Below, one piece after another: positions 33,649 to 42,319 of a DNA stretch of 64,000 bases. The DNA comes from Natronoglomus mannanivorans (GTDB taxonomy: Archaea; Halobacteriota; Halobacteria; Halobacteriales; Natrialbaceae): assembly GCA_025517485.1 (NCBI GenBank), contig JAOPKB010000009.1, forward strand, positions 1 to 64,000, in the 5' to 3' direction. Position numbers and translations under genes: made by a program. Each line of letters begins with the position of its first letter. Position 1 is the stretch's first letter. Under the pieces are notes generated by a model, which was given only the letters and a program-made list of their open reading frames with translations, had not been told where the DNA came from and searched no databases.

Positions 33649-33798
33649 TTATTCGGGATGGACCACAGCACTGCAGTTCGGACAGTCGGCCCAGAGCGCG
33701 GAGTCACCGTCCGTAGTATAGCGGATCAACAGCTGATCTGCCAGTATCGGCGTCGCACAGCGAGGGCACGTTCCGAGTCGTGAATGTGACTGACTCAT
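33649..33798 (-). CDS. Small zinc-ribbon protein (49 aa)
   Basis: Starts MSQSHSRLGTCPRCATPI and ends LWADCPNCSAVVHPE, with CPRC and CPNC 27 residues apart. First gene of a two-gene zinc-ribbon unit with 33489-33638. Both products are close in size to the ribbon protein at 34077 but differ in sequence. Confidence 0.65.
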   Translation of the reverse strand: MSQSHSRLGTCPRCATPILADQLLIRYTTDGDSALWADCPNCSAVVHPE

Positions 33799-33949
33799 TG
33801 TGGTATCACCGAAGACAGAGGAATGAAGCGTGTGACAGGTGAGGAGTTCCTCTGCGATCCGCTACGTGCTGGATAGACGGCGTTGGGGTAAATAGCTCTG
33901 CCAAGCGCAGCGGAAGTGAACCGCTGAATCGGCATCAAAAGGCAGCTGA

Positions 33950-34028
33950 AGGGAAAGCCCGGCAGCGCAACAGCGTGAGCAGCCCGGACCCTGGAGGCGG
34001 TGGGGTCGGTGGTGGAAGTAACGCATCG
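33950..34028. repeat. Repeat A, copy 3 (shortened)
   Basis: GGGAAAGCCCGGCAGCGCAA, GTGAGCAGCCCGGACCCTGG and AGGCGGTGGGGTCGG align with copies 1 and 2; the inner hairpin is shorter. It again lies beyond the 3' end of a minus-strand cargo gene, here ~50 nt away. Confidence 0.55.
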
Positions 34029-34076
34029 ATCGCGGAGAAAGAGACCCCGACTCAGCCGGCTATCGCCGCGTGCCTC

Positions 34077-34226
34077 CTACGGCGCATAGCCGCAATTCCG
34101 ACATCGGTACGTCACCGGGATCCGCTCACCGCCGCCGATCGGGACGACCACGTCCTGAACGTCGTCACTTCCGCACTGGTCACACGTCGATCCACTGTCT
34201 TCCGTCGATTTGAATCTCGCCGTCAT
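34077..34226 (-). CDS. Small zinc-ribbon protein (49 aa), cargo of repeat module 3
   Basis: Starts MTARFKSTEDSGSTCDQCGS and ends TYRCRNCGYAP; CDQC and CRNC form a TFIIS/RPB9-like ribbon. The ATG at 34226 follows, after 14 nt, a 17-bp hairpin (one bulge) and then core B, so the gene occupies the same position as the OB-fold gene in module 2. Longer in-frame starts run through the leader repeat and are rejected. Function unknown; nucleic-acid binding is likely. Confidence 0.65.
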   Translation of the reverse strand: MTARFKSTEDSGSTCDQCGSDDVQDVVVPIGGGERIPVTYRCRNCGYAP

Positions 34227-34240
34227 TGGTCGATCAGCAG

Positions 34241-34720
34241 GCGTTTTCGCGAGCGCCTGCGCCCGTCCTGACGGGCGCTCGCGAAACGCCGACGACTCGA
34301 CATCCAAACCAGCACCGCGCGCCGTCTCACCGAGCGAAGCGAGGTGAGGTTCGAGGCACTCGCTTTGCGAGTGACTCGGTGATGCAACCGGAGCGAACGT
34401 CCAGCGGAGTAAGTCCGCTCGCGTCCGGCCCGAACGGCGGGAGCGTGTCCAGCGCCACCGAGCGCTGGAACGCGAAAGCCCGCGAGGGGCGCAACCGACG
34501 GGCTTACCCGCTGGCGCCGAAACCAGACGCCCGGAACGGGCGCTCGCGGTGTGGAGAGCGCCCGCACGCCCGGAATGGTCGGTCGCGAGTGATGCGGAGG
34601 GTAGCAGCGGCGAGCGGGGTGGACCGAATGCAAGAAGTGGCATCCGACCATCACGGCTCTTCGATCGCTCAACGGAATGGGATTGAGCGGACCTGCTATG
34701 CTCGAGGTTTCACTTGGACC
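34241..34720 (-). ncRNA. Structured leader B plus partial C, copy 3
   Basis: The hairpin GCGTTTTCGCGAGCGCC at 34241-34257 pairs with 34274-34289 with one bulge. Two further hairpins follow at 34315-34380 (CTCACCGAGC/GCGAGGTGAG-like and CACTCGC/GCGAGTG). Core B at 34388-34620 is nearly identical to 19238-19471. A diverged piece of repeat C continues to about 34720. No coding frame is credible. Confidence 0.55.
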
Positions 34721-34775
34721 GCTACGTTCGATTGGCTATTTTGCAAGCGTGTTTTGACAGAACGCTGTGGTTCGT

Positions 34776-34833
34776 ATAGAGGATGAGTGCAGCACGACAA
34801 TTCCGTTTATTTCACATCGGAATCGATGAACCA
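34776..34833. repeat. Short dispersed repeat D, copy 2
   Basis: Matches 26736-26793 (AGTGCAGCACGA, then ATTCCG and TTTCAC). It lies in a gene-free stretch between leader copy 3 and the ATP-grasp gene. Confidence 0.4.
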
Positions 34834-34988
34834 TCCGCACACTACACGTGCTTACCGATCACCGTTGGCTCTATCAGTTCCTATTAGTACTGGAACTGAT
34901 GCGCTGAATTGAAGGCCCGAATGAATGTTGCATGAGTTGAGTTCGATTTGCTAAGAGTGGCGATCAGTCAGTACAGGTGATTTTCAGA

Positions 34989-35726
34989 TTACCGATTGGA
35001 AAGAGCCATGTTAATCGACTCACAGAGACTGGGTTCTAATCCGCTATCCCGGTACCCTGCGGCGAGATTGACATCTACGGCCCAGTATCGGTCTTCGTTA
35101 TCTTTGACGAGATCAACCCCAACGCCCCGGAGATCGAGTCGGTTGACGAGACGACGCAAACGTCGAGTAAGCGTCAGTCTGGGGCGTACATGAGTGAGGA
35201 ATTGTTTGGGGCCATAGAGCTTCGAGGTAACGAGCTTGGCCGCCGTCTGGACTCGTGTTCCATCGTTTACCGCGTAGTATTTGTAATCGACAGGCTTCGT
35301 GTGGATCAACTGTTGATAGAAATCTCCCTCGCCGTTCAGTTCGGGATCGCCATGCCAGATGTAGTAGGGTTTTGCAACGTACTCAAACTCGGGTTTCTCG
35401 AAGGATAGTCGAGGAGTCCGAAATCCGACCGCCTCGAGCGCTCGTAGCCCAATTAGTCGTGAACTCAACGCCATCGTTGCGACGAGGTTGTTCCACAAGG
35501 GCGTTCCCGTTTGTCGTGCATACCTGAGAGCGGAGAGATTGAATGGGAACACCTGCTTATTGACGAGCAAAGCAAGATCGTCGATGTGACTCGGAGAGAG
35601 TTCGGATCGCGGCTCAAAGAACCGAACGGTATATCCCGATTTCCGAAGTTGGCTGGCGACGGCAGTGAAGACCGGCTGATCACCCTTACAAAGAATCCCG
35701 ATTTGCTCCTCGTTAGCCGTCTTCAT
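34989..35726 (-). CDS. ATP-grasp (RimK-like) ligase
   Basis: A 245-residue protein with the ATP-grasp layout. The N-terminal Rossmann-like part is QIGILCKGDQPVFTAVASQL, and the ATP-binding lysine strand is EFEYVAKPYYIWHG. The metal-binding end is GVGVDLVKDNEDRYWAVDVN with NLAAGYRDSGLEP. RimK-like enzymes add amino acids to carboxyl groups of proteins or small metabolites, and a substrate cannot be inferred. Slightly shorter than the usual ~290 residues. Single gene. Confidence 0.85.
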   Translation of the reverse strand: MKTANEEQIGILCKGDQPVFTAVASQLRKSGYTVRFFEPRSELSPSHIDDLALLVNKQVFPFNLSALRYARQTGTPLWNNLVATMALSSRLIGLRALEAVGFRTPRLSFEKPEFEYVAKPYYIWHGDPELNGEGDFYQQLIHTKPVDYKYYAVNDGTRVQTAAKLVTSKLYGPKQFLTHVRPRLTLTRRLRRLVNRLDLRGVGVDLVKDNEDRYWAVDVNLAAGYRDSGLEPSLCESINMALSNR

Positions 35727-35870
35727 CGATAGCAGATGTATGTGTGTCAGACAGAATAATCCTCCGTGCAGTTTCGCCCCCTGCTACTGCAGTCAAAACA
35801 ATCAGCAACTGCTTCGGCCGCACTGAGCGATCACTACCTTCGTGCAACATTCGCAGATTAAACCTCACGT

Positions 35871-36029
35871 TCAGCGAGGGATGAGCTCACCCGATCCACC
35901 ACAGATCGGACAGTCGACAGGCGCCCTCCCGGCACCGATGGTTGCTGGAACTGGATCGTGAGTGCAACCGTCGATGGGTTCGTAATACCACTCGATTCCG
36001 CCACTATCAGTGTTGGTAGACGCGGTCAT
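35871..36029 (-). CDS. Small zinc-ribbon protein (52 aa)
   Basis: Starts MTASTNTDSGGIEWYYEPID, continues GCTHDPVPATIGAG and ends DCPICGGSGELIPR. Cys-x-His and CPIC form a treble-clef-like zinc site. The leader hairpin motif (copy 4) lies 13-38 nt before the ATG. It is preceded on the same strand by the 59-residue gene at 36081. Confidence 0.65.
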   Translation of the reverse strand: MTASTNTDSGGIEWYYEPIDGCTHDPVPATIGAGRAPVDCPICGGSGELIPR

Positions 36030-36041
36030 GGCTACTCCTCA

Positions 36042-36067
36042 CCTCCTTCAGGAGGCGAGAAACCACA
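36042..36067 (-). promoter_or_regulatory. Leader hairpin motif, copy 4
   Basis: CCTCCTTCAGGAGG palindrome followed (plus strand) by CGAGAAACCACAC. On the minus strand GTGGTTTCTCG precedes the stem, 13-38 nt before the start of a zinc-ribbon gene and after the stop of the previous gene. Confidence 0.6.
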
Positions 36068-36080
36068 CGAAGCCACAGAG

Positions 36081-36260
36081 CTATTCATTCCCGTCTCGGA
36101 TGAACCACCTCGCACGGTTCCAGATCGAAGCGTCCTCGCCATCAGTCTCAGCGTCTGTCTCGAGCTCCGACTGCTGATCAAGTTGCTCAAATTGATTCTC
36201 ACAATTGGTCAGCCGCCCTCGAAGCATCTGCTCGTTCGTCTCGAGACCGAGTCCATCCAT
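36081..36260 (-). CDS. Small acidic hypothetical protein (59 aa)
   Basis: Starts MDGLGLETNEQMLRGRLTNC, continues as a helix (ENQFEQLDQQSELETDAE) and ends ASIWNRARWFIRDGNE. Composition supports a real haloarchaeal gene. It sits just upstream of the zinc-ribbon gene at 36029 and may share its transcript, although the leader hairpin lies between them. No family recognised. Confidence 0.5.
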   Translation of the reverse strand: MDGLGLETNEQMLRGRLTNCENQFEQLDQQSELETDAETDGEDASIWNRARWFIRDGNE

Positions 36261-36333
36261 ATGGTATAGACTTGAAGCGAGGCGTTATTCAGGAATCGCT
36301 CAGCAAACCGTCCACACGGTTACTCAGACCGAG

Positions 36334-36736
36334 TCAATCAGCATCCTCTTCAACTGAAATAGTCTGCGCGAGTTTTGCTGGCAGACGACGAAGACAGATT
36401 TTGAGAAAGCTCAAGGGTACTTCAGCCTCGAGGTCACCAGGTTCATGGGATAACTCGTCATCAGACTCGAGCTGGAAGCGAGTCGTTCCGAGTTCCTCGT
36501 GATCGTCGTCTTTGTGCCATCCGAGACTCACTGAGTCATCAGCCCAGTGAACACGCTGGACGTCGACACTTGAATGTGGTCGCCACAGAACGTCGAAGAA
36601 AGAGACAAACCTCTGAACTCTCAAATGCGTATTGACTGTCTTACCGTTCGGCGACGCCGTAATCGATGTGTACGGTCGGTATACTCGAGGGTTCCAAGTC
36701 CTTGATACCGCTCCAGACGATGTGTACGTTTGCCAT
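36334..36736 (-). pseudogene. Frameshifted hypothetical protein
   Basis: The 5' frame starts MANVHIVWSGIKDLEPSSIP and VHIDYGVAER-stop. One base away, the continuing frame reads KTVNTHLRVQRFVSFFDVLW, VHWADDSVSLGWHKDDDHEE and SFLKICLRRLPAKLAQTI. Joining them gives a sensible ~130-residue protein, so a single-base deletion near 36650 is likely. The alternative, an unbroken 167-codon frame from 36837, has an implausible N-terminus. Family unknown. Confidence 0.45.
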
Positions 36737-37166
36737 CTGTCCGGAGAACAGGACCGATCTACGCCAGTATCGATCGATCCTTCTACAACGCTCTCCGAGT
36801 CGATTGTCGCTTCTTCGACGGGATTGTCGGCGTCCAATTCGATCGTCCCATCTACGGAGAACGTGATAGCTGGACACGATCAGCCTGCAAAACAGGATGT
36901 GAAAGAAGAGATGGAAGCAGACTATGATACGGAGGTGAATCACGGCTGATTGTACCCCCAATCATCCATCTGTAGTTAGGAGAAGAATCGCTATACGGCA
37001 ATAGTTTATCAAGTCTTCATTTCGAGGGGAATGAGGAAGTCGAAATAGAGTTCAACCGAAGCTGGAAAATGAGTATAGCCTAGCAAACGCCTTCTCCAAG
37101 GTCACACATCCACTGGCTGAAATCCTTTGATCAGTTCACTCGGACGGAAGCAAAACCATTTTCAAA
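36737..37166. other. Gene-poor interval before the TetR operon
   Basis: No gene is supported. Frames are short on both strands. The first ~200 nt still look like decayed coding sequence; the rest is AT-richer promoter DNA for the TetR operon. Confidence 0.35.
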
Positions 37167-37184
37167 ACTGACTGGCTAGTCAGT
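37167..37184. promoter_or_regulatory. Palindromic TetR operator candidate
   Basis: ACTGACTGGCTAGTCAGT is an almost perfect palindrome (6-bp arms ACTGAC/GTCAGT around TGGCTA), five bases before the TetR start codon. Its position over the promoter/start fits autorepression. Confidence 0.65.
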
Positions 37185-37188
37185 AAGG

Positions 37189-37791
37189 ATGGGAAACGAC
37201 GAACAGTCCGAGACGCATGCAGAGATCATGGAAGCGACGTACCGGGCTCTGTGCGAACATGGGTATGCGTCGTTAACGATGCAGAATATCGCCGACGAGC
37301 TCGAGAAATCAAAGGGTCTGCTTCACTATCATTTTGATTCAAAAGAGGAGTTGTTGATAGCATTTATTGACTACCTCCTCTCCGAGTTTGAGCAAGATAT
37401 CGCATCAATCGAAGGACCTCCAGATAAGAAGCTCGACGAATTTATCGAACGGTTCGTTGTCGTCGCCGACGCGGGTGACCGGCAAGCACTCCATCTCGCA
37501 CTGCTTGAGTTGCGTGCACAGTCTCCGTTTAACGACCGGTTCCGTGAACACCTCGCGCGAAGTGATACAATCGTTCGGGATACTGTCGCGGAAATCGTTC
37601 GTGATGGAATCACCCAAGGCGTGTTTCGGGCGGACGCTGAACCGGAAGTAGTCGCCCAATTGGTGCTTGCGTCGATGGATGGCGCTCGAACACGCGGGCT
37701 CACGATAGGTGATGAAACGTATCCCGCGGCAGTGAGCGAGGCTCTCAACAAGTACGTCATCGACGATATCCTCGTCAAAACAAACGAATGA
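37189..37791 (+). CDS. TetR-family transcriptional regulator
   Basis: A 200-residue protein with the TetR DNA-binding domain at residues 8-55 (EIMEATYRALCEHGYASLTM, then IADELEKSKGLLHYHFDSKE) and a helical ligand-binding domain. The stop overlaps the start of the MFS gene (ATGA at 37788), so it is the first gene of an efflux operon and probably represses it through the palindrome at 37167. Confidence 0.93.
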   Translation: MGNDEQSETHAEIMEATYRALCEHGYASLTMQNIADELEKSKGLLHYHFDSKEELLIAFIDYLLSEFEQDIASIEGPPDKKLDEFIERFVVVADAGDRQALHLALLELRAQSPFNDRFREHLARSDTIVRDTVAEIVRDGITQGVFRADAEPEVVAQLVLASMDGARTRGLTIGDETYPAAVSEALNKYVIDDILVKTNE

Positions 37792-39062
37792 TTGGAGCGA
37801 TACGGAGCCGAATCCGACGAACGATTCAGGGTGATGACGATCAATACCTCGTCATCGGTGCTGTAATCCTCAGCACATTTTTCATCGGCTTCGGTGGCGG
37901 CGTCATCTTCCCGATTCTGCCGAATCTGGGCGTCATCCTCGGCATCTCACCGTTTTTGGTCGGTGTCATTCTCAGCGCGAACCGGTTTTCACGCCTACTT
38001 GCCAATGCTCCGGCAGGCATTCTCGTTGATCGGCTCGGGACTCGGACCCCGTTTGTCATCGGGATGTTCATACAGGGGGTCGCCACGTTCGGGTACGTCA
38101 TCGCTGTCGTGGCGCCCGCACCGGAAGCGTGGTTCATGCTCGCCCGCCTGTTGTGGGGCGTAGGGAGTGCCTTGGTCTTTGCGACCGCGTATACCATCGC
38201 TGCCGACGTGAGCGACGACGGGTCCCGGGGCACCAGTATGGGCCTTATCCGGGGTGGTGTCCTATTCGGGGCACCGACCGGGATGGTCATTGGCGGAATC
38301 GTCAGCGAAGTCTCGGGGACGGTCGCGGCGTTCCTGCTTGCCACGGTTTTCGCGTTTCTCGCCAGTTTCATAGCGTATGCAACGATTCCGGAGACACACG
38401 TCAAGAAAGAGTCACGTGAATCGGTGAAGCCCTGGGACGTCGACGTGAGCGTGCCAGCAGTAACTGTCGGATTCGTCAATTTCGCAGTACTCTTCGTGTA
38501 TTTCGGTGTGCTGTTCTCGACACTCGTGTTGTTTCTGGCCGAGAATGAACTCGGTATTCTCGGGTTTAACGCACAAGGCACTTCCGGGGTGTTCATGGCG
38601 ATTACCGTGATCATCGCAGGTGTATTCATGTTCTTTGGAGGTTACGTGAGTGATCAACGACAATCGCGGGTTCCGACACTGGTGAGCTTCCTTGGGCTGA
38701 CCTTCGTCGGGTTCGTGCTCCTCGCTTATGCAGACTCAATTACCACGCTAACGCTGGCCTGTGTTTGTGTCGGCGCCGGGCAAGGTGGAACGAGCGGACC
38801 GTTAATGGCATTGCTCGGTGATCTCACTCCCGACGAACGGATGGGGCGCGCAGTCGGAACGAACAACGTTCTGGGCGACGTTGGCGGCGGAATCGGCCCC
38901 CTCATTTCTCTTCCGATGGTCGATATGGTTGGATTTCAACCGGTTTTCCTCGCTAGCTCACTCCTCCCCCTTATTGCGGCTCTGATTCTCCTTGCTGGAG
39001 TATATCGACAAACCGGACAGGTCTTACCTGGCGTCAAGATTCCACGTGGAGGGCGAAGCTGA
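37788..39062 (+). CDS. MFS transporter (drug-efflux type)
   Basis: A 424-residue protein with about 12 transmembrane helices. The A-like motif between helices 2 and 3 reads FSRLLANAPAGILVDRLGTR, and helix 5 has GVLFGAPTGMVIGG, a motif-C-like glycine pattern of exporters. Co-transcription with a TetR regulator points to efflux of a toxic compound. Substrate unknown. Confidence 0.9.
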   Translation: MIGAIRSRIRRTIQGDDDQYLVIGAVILSTFFIGFGGGVIFPILPNLGVILGISPFLVGVILSANRFSRLLANAPAGILVDRLGTRTPFVIGMFIQGVATFGYVIAVVAPAPEAWFMLARLLWGVGSALVFATAYTIAADVSDDGSRGTSMGLIRGGVLFGAPTGMVIGGIVSEVSGTVAAFLLATVFAFLASFIAYATIPETHVKKESRESVKPWDVDVSVPAVTVGFVNFAVLFVYFGVLFSTLVLFLAENELGILGFNAQGTSGVFMAITVIIAGVFMFFGGYVSDQRQSRVPTLVSFLGLTFVGFVLLAYADSITTLTLACVCVGAGQGGTSGPLMALLGDLTPDERMGRAVGTNNVLGDVGGGIGPLISLPMVDMVGFQPVFLASSLLPLIAALILLAGVYRQTGQVLPGVKIPRGGRS

Positions 39063-39395
39063 GTTCAAGCGTGGGCCGTATGTTCAAGCGTATCTTTTTC
39101 GTATCCACTGATATAATTTCATAGAATACCACATGTAGTAATAAAGTCGTGTGTGAGCCGGTAGCCAAGTCGATATCCACCACTCAATCTAGTTTCAGTA
39201 CTTCACAAAGCGACTTGATGAGGTTGGGATGAATCCGAGGTACTCCGCTAAATGGGAAGTAACTAGGAGGGATGTCTGCTTGCCGATGGTGTGTTCAGTC
39301 CCACGCAAGCAGACGGGTCGATCACTCTGTCTGGATCGATGAACAACTGCAATCAAGCTCTCTTTGAAATGTCACCGAGGTCAGTACGGTATTTT
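39063..39395. other. Gene-free interval after the MFS gene
   Basis: No gene is supported. It is moderately AT-rich, with no long repeat or hairpin that I could find. Confidence 0.4.
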
Positions 39396-39791
39396 TCAGG
39401 TATCGCGGTTGCGTCGACGGAACGCAGTTGCTGCAATGAGAATGTACAGTACGCCCACGCACCGAACGAAGGTGATGAATCCGTCTTTCCACTCTACTGA
39501 CTCGGGACGTTCGTACATCAGGTGGGTGCTGAAGTCCAGAGACTGTCTCGGGGAAAGTAGCGCAAGGACCCCACCAATCCCGATCGAATTGAGTACCCAC
39601 GCATGAGCCTTCCCGCCAATGAGACTCGTGAGTGCGAACAGAGCGCCTTCCGCTCGAATTGCGGGGATGGATGACTTCCGTGCGGTACAGTCGTCAGGAT
39701 TTTCGAGCGCAAGTTGCTCAACGGTCTCCAGAACCCGTTCAGGAACCAATACCATGACGACTCCCACGAGTCCAAAAATCGTTCGTGCCAT
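39396..39791 (-). CDS. Small membrane protein (131 aa)
   Basis: Transmembrane helices at about residues 3-18, 48-85 (ALFALTSLIGGKAHAWVLN and IGIGGVLALLS) and 108-125, with the loop RVLETVEQLALENPDDC after the first. I chose the ATG at 39791, two codons into the longest frame. It resembles small uncharacterised haloarchaeal membrane proteins and has no recognised motif. Confidence 0.6.
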   Translation of the reverse strand: MARTIFGLVGVVMVLVPERVLETVEQLALENPDDCTARKSSIPAIRAEGALFALTSLIGGKAHAWVLNSIGIGGVLALLSPRQSLDFSTHLMYERPESVEWKDGFITFVRCVGVLYILIAATAFRRRNRDT

Positions 39792-39861
39792 AGACAACGT
39801 CTGTGCTACAATACCTTATCTGTGCAAGACCGTGTTCGAATCAGGGCCTCTCTACGTTAGA

Positions 39862-40422
39862 TCAGTCCTCGTTCAACCGCTCTTCAATTGACTCCAGTGC
39901 CTCTCGTGTCGCCCGCATTTCTGTGATGAGTTCATCGAGTGTGGCACCCGTTATCTGAACTCGCTCGTATCCATCCGGAGTGCTAGTATCCTCCGCGGAC
40001 GATCTCTTGGTCGCCACTCCATCGAGCTGCGATTGGACGTTCAGCGGATCAGGTACGTACGCGAGCGACATTTCCACGCCACTGCCGCCAGCCGTGCTGA
40101 TTTGAACAGTTCCAAATTCATAGTATCGGCCAACAATTCCCTGTTTATACCCGGTGTCTTGGATATTCTCGTGGCCAATGTCGGTGATCTTCCGAGAGAG
40201 TATCCCAGTCTTTTTAAAAACACTCTCGGTCGTGATCACGTATGCGGTGTTTTTCAGGCTCAGGTAGGTCGAGGCAATAATCACAATTCCGATTCCAAAC
40301 ACCGGGATCAACACGATTCCCATGGCAAACAGCCAGGCATATCCGAGCAGTTCCGGTTCGCCGGACCAGAGTATTTCTTCGTCCGATTCGAGTACCAGCC
40401 AATCGTATTCGTTGGCACTCAT
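39862..40422 (-). CDS. PH-domain (bPH2/YdbS-like) membrane protein, second of a pair
   Basis: A 186-residue protein: DEEILWSGEPELLGYAWLFA and two adjacent transmembrane helices, then the bPH2 domain TAYVITTESVFKKTGILSRK with HENIQDTGYKQGIVGRYYEF. The C-terminal ~50 residues form a coiled coil (TEMRATREALESIEERL). The start overlaps the stop of the paralogue upstream (ATGA). Such paired PH-domain proteins occur at membranes in bacteria and archaea; their role is unclear. Confidence 0.82.
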   Translation of the reverse strand: MSANEYDWLVLESDEEILWSGEPELLGYAWLFAMGIVLIPVFGIGIVIIASTYLSLKNTAYVITTESVFKKTGILSRKITDIGHENIQDTGYKQGIVGRYYEFGTVQISTAGGSGVEMSLAYVPDPLNVQSQLDGVATKRSSAEDTSTPDGYERVQITGATLDELITEMRATREALESIEERLNED

Positions 40423-41012
40423 AGTCGGTTACCTCCCTTCTCACACAGTTGATCGATTCGCTGAGCGGCTTTTCGTGTCGCACGAAGCTCCGAAAGGAGG
40501 TCCTCGAGATTCCTCTCGCTCGAGTGTTCTTCTCTGTTTTCCGTTCCTTTACGCGCTTTCGTGATCTGTCGATCAATCGTTGACTTCACTGTTGACGGCT
40601 CATCGATCAAATAAAACAAAAGCGTCGTGCCTTCCCCACCAGCAGTGCTGAACGAAACCGTTCCATAGTTCGAATACGTCCCGAAGATCCCCTGGCTGAG
40701 GGTAGTGTCCTGAATATTGTGCAGGCTGAGTTGTGTAACGGAACGCCCGAGTATCCCGAATTTCGAGTAAACGTACTTCGTTGAGACGACGTAGTCGATG
40801 TTCGTCACGTACACGTATCCGAGATAACTGATAGCTGCCCAGACGGTGACGCCGATAACCGCACTCAACAATGACGGCCATACGACCATAAGCAAAACCG
40901 GGATAGCGAGCGCGGGAACGGCGAGCCACCCGACAACGTGAAGGCGAGGACGCCCAGACCACACAACCTCCTCATCGGTATCAAGTGATAACCACGGGAA
41001 TGATTCTGACAT
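40419..41012 (-). CDS. PH-domain (bPH2/YdbS-like) membrane protein, first of a pair
   Basis: A 197-residue paralogue of the next gene: DEEVVWSGRPRLHVVGWLAV, two helices, YVVSTKYVYSKFGILGRSVT and HNIQDTTLSQGIFGTYSNYG, with a C-terminal coiled coil. The two probably form a hetero-oligomer in the cytoplasmic membrane, since they are fused by overlapping codons. Tandem duplication is evident from the shared order of motifs. Confidence 0.82.
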   Translation of the reverse strand: MSESFPWLSLDTDEEVVWSGRPRLHVVGWLAVPALAIPVLLMVVWPSLLSAVIGVTVWAAISYLGYVYVTNIDYVVSTKYVYSKFGILGRSVTQLSLHNIQDTTLSQGIFGTYSNYGTVSFSTAGGEGTTLLFYLIDEPSTVKSTIDRQITKARKGTENREEHSSERNLEDLLSELRATRKAAQRIDQLCEKGGNRL

Positions 41013-41143
41013 TACTGGAGGTCGTTATCCACCATTGATTATTGTTGGCATCCGTCCTTGGGAACCATAATCCTGCGAGTTCTCCACTTCGGTCTCACAC
41101 ACTGGTTGGGTATTTTCTTACCGTTGTACGCAAATCTATTGCT

Positions 41144-41968
41144 GTGCCGACAGTCCAAACGAACGAGATCAATACGTACTACGAACGACATGGAGAGGGA
41201 AAATCCCTAGTGTGTATCCACGGCGCGTGGACTGACCGCCGAATGTGGAAACCGCAACGTGATGCGCTCAGTACCAAGTACGAGGTAATCACCTACGATG
41301 TTCGCGGGCATGGGCGAACAGGGCCCTCTGCTGAACGCCGGTACACAATCGAACTCTTTGCGTCCGACCTGCGTGCGCTCGTCGAAGAACTCGAACTTGA
41401 TCGACCCATCATCTGTGGACTATCACTCGGTGGAATGATTGCACAGATGTATGCCGTCCGATATGGAGACGACCTGAGTGCGCTGATCCTCGCGGACACA
41501 GCTGTCTCGACGATGTTAACGCTTCGAGACAAGCTAACGTGGTTGTTGTTTCCCAGTTGGGCGATGCGGGCAACAGTTCGGCTACTCGGCCCTCCACGTT
41601 ATGTTGACGTGGCGTACTGGCTTGCCGAGGCGACGCGTGGGGAAGACTGGTTTGGGCGTGACGAGGATGTTCGTTCGTACGTCCGTGAGACGATGTCGTC
41701 GTTCAACACGACCGAGTACAACAAGATATTCCGTGCAATTTACGACTTTCGTCGTGTCGATCTCACATCTATTCAGGTACCGACGCTCATACTGAACGGG
41801 GAGCACGAAAGCCGATCCGTATTCACTCACGCCGCGCACATGGAACGGGCGATCCCGAATGTTCGATCCGGTATCATTCCTGGTGCCGGCCACACATCGA
41901 ATCTGGAAAATCCGACGAGATTCAATCGAGAAGTTACTGACTTCCTCTCAAACACGAACCTCCAATGA
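41144..41968 (+). CDS. Alpha/beta-fold hydrolase
   Basis: A 274-residue hydrolase from the GTG at 41144, where the usual N-terminal strands begin (VQTNEINTYYERHGEGKSLV). The oxyanion region is CIHGAWTDRRMW, the nucleophile elbow GLSLGG, and the catalytic His lies in GAGHTSNLENP. The cap domain (LAEATRGEDWF) is of the 3-oxoadipate enol-lactonase/haloperoxidase type, but the substrate is unknown. The longer frame to 41042 has a non-conserved N-terminus. Confidence 0.85.
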   Translation: MPTVQTNEINTYYERHGEGKSLVCIHGAWTDRRMWKPQRDALSTKYEVITYDVRGHGRTGPSAERRYTIELFASDLRALVEELELDRPIICGLSLGGMIAQMYAVRYGDDLSALILADTAVSTMLTLRDKLTWLLFPSWAMRATVRLLGPPRYVDVAYWLAEATRGEDWFGRDEDVRSYVRETMSSFNTTEYNKIFRAIYDFRRVDLTSIQVPTLILNGEHESRSVFTHAAHMERAIPNVRSGIIPGAGHTSNLENPTRFNREVTDFLSNTNLQ

Positions 41969-42225
41969 AGAGGTTCGAGACCCGAAGCTCTGTTGAAATT
42001 ATCGACCTGGCAGGTGCTGTGCACAGTATGTTCTGTGATCGGAAAACGAGTGACGAGTGCGTTAACTCACGTGTCACATATATGTGGTCCCCGCCTGACT
42101 GTGGAGTCTTTTTGTGCGATGAGCCAGAGGTATGTAACGAAGAACTCGATGAATGGTATCAAGATGATCCTGAAGATTTATTGGATTTTTACAACTATTG
42201 TTCAAGGGGCAATTTCGAATATTAA
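41965..42225 (+). CDS. Doubtful small frame overlapping an IS-end remnant
   Basis: The ATG overlaps the hydrolase stop (ATGA), and the later half (CDEPEVCNEELDEWYQDDPE) looks like acidic protein. However, AGCTCTGTTGAAATT at 41986-42000, an IS left terminus, lies inside the frame, so it is more likely the tail of an older gene joined to IS debris. Function unknown. Confidence 0.25.
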   Translation: MKRFETRSSVEIIDLAGAVHSMFCDRKTSDECVNSRVTYMWSPPDCGVFLCDEPEVCNEELDEWYQDDPEDLLDFYNYCSRGNFEY

Positions 42226-42319
42226 ATCATTATTTGACAATAGGATTTTCTAATACAGGTCTGTGTTTCGGGAAACAGTTATTAATGTTGGTAGTTATAA
42301 TGGTTTCTAACCCAGACAC

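Noticed and set aside
34077..34643. 188-codon minus-strand frame and its relative at 19070-19513 sharing a ~70-residue stretch
   Set aside because: The shared stretch is a translation of core B. Differences include a stem-preserving change, and composition is unlike any protein; only the last 49 codons (34077-34226) look coding.
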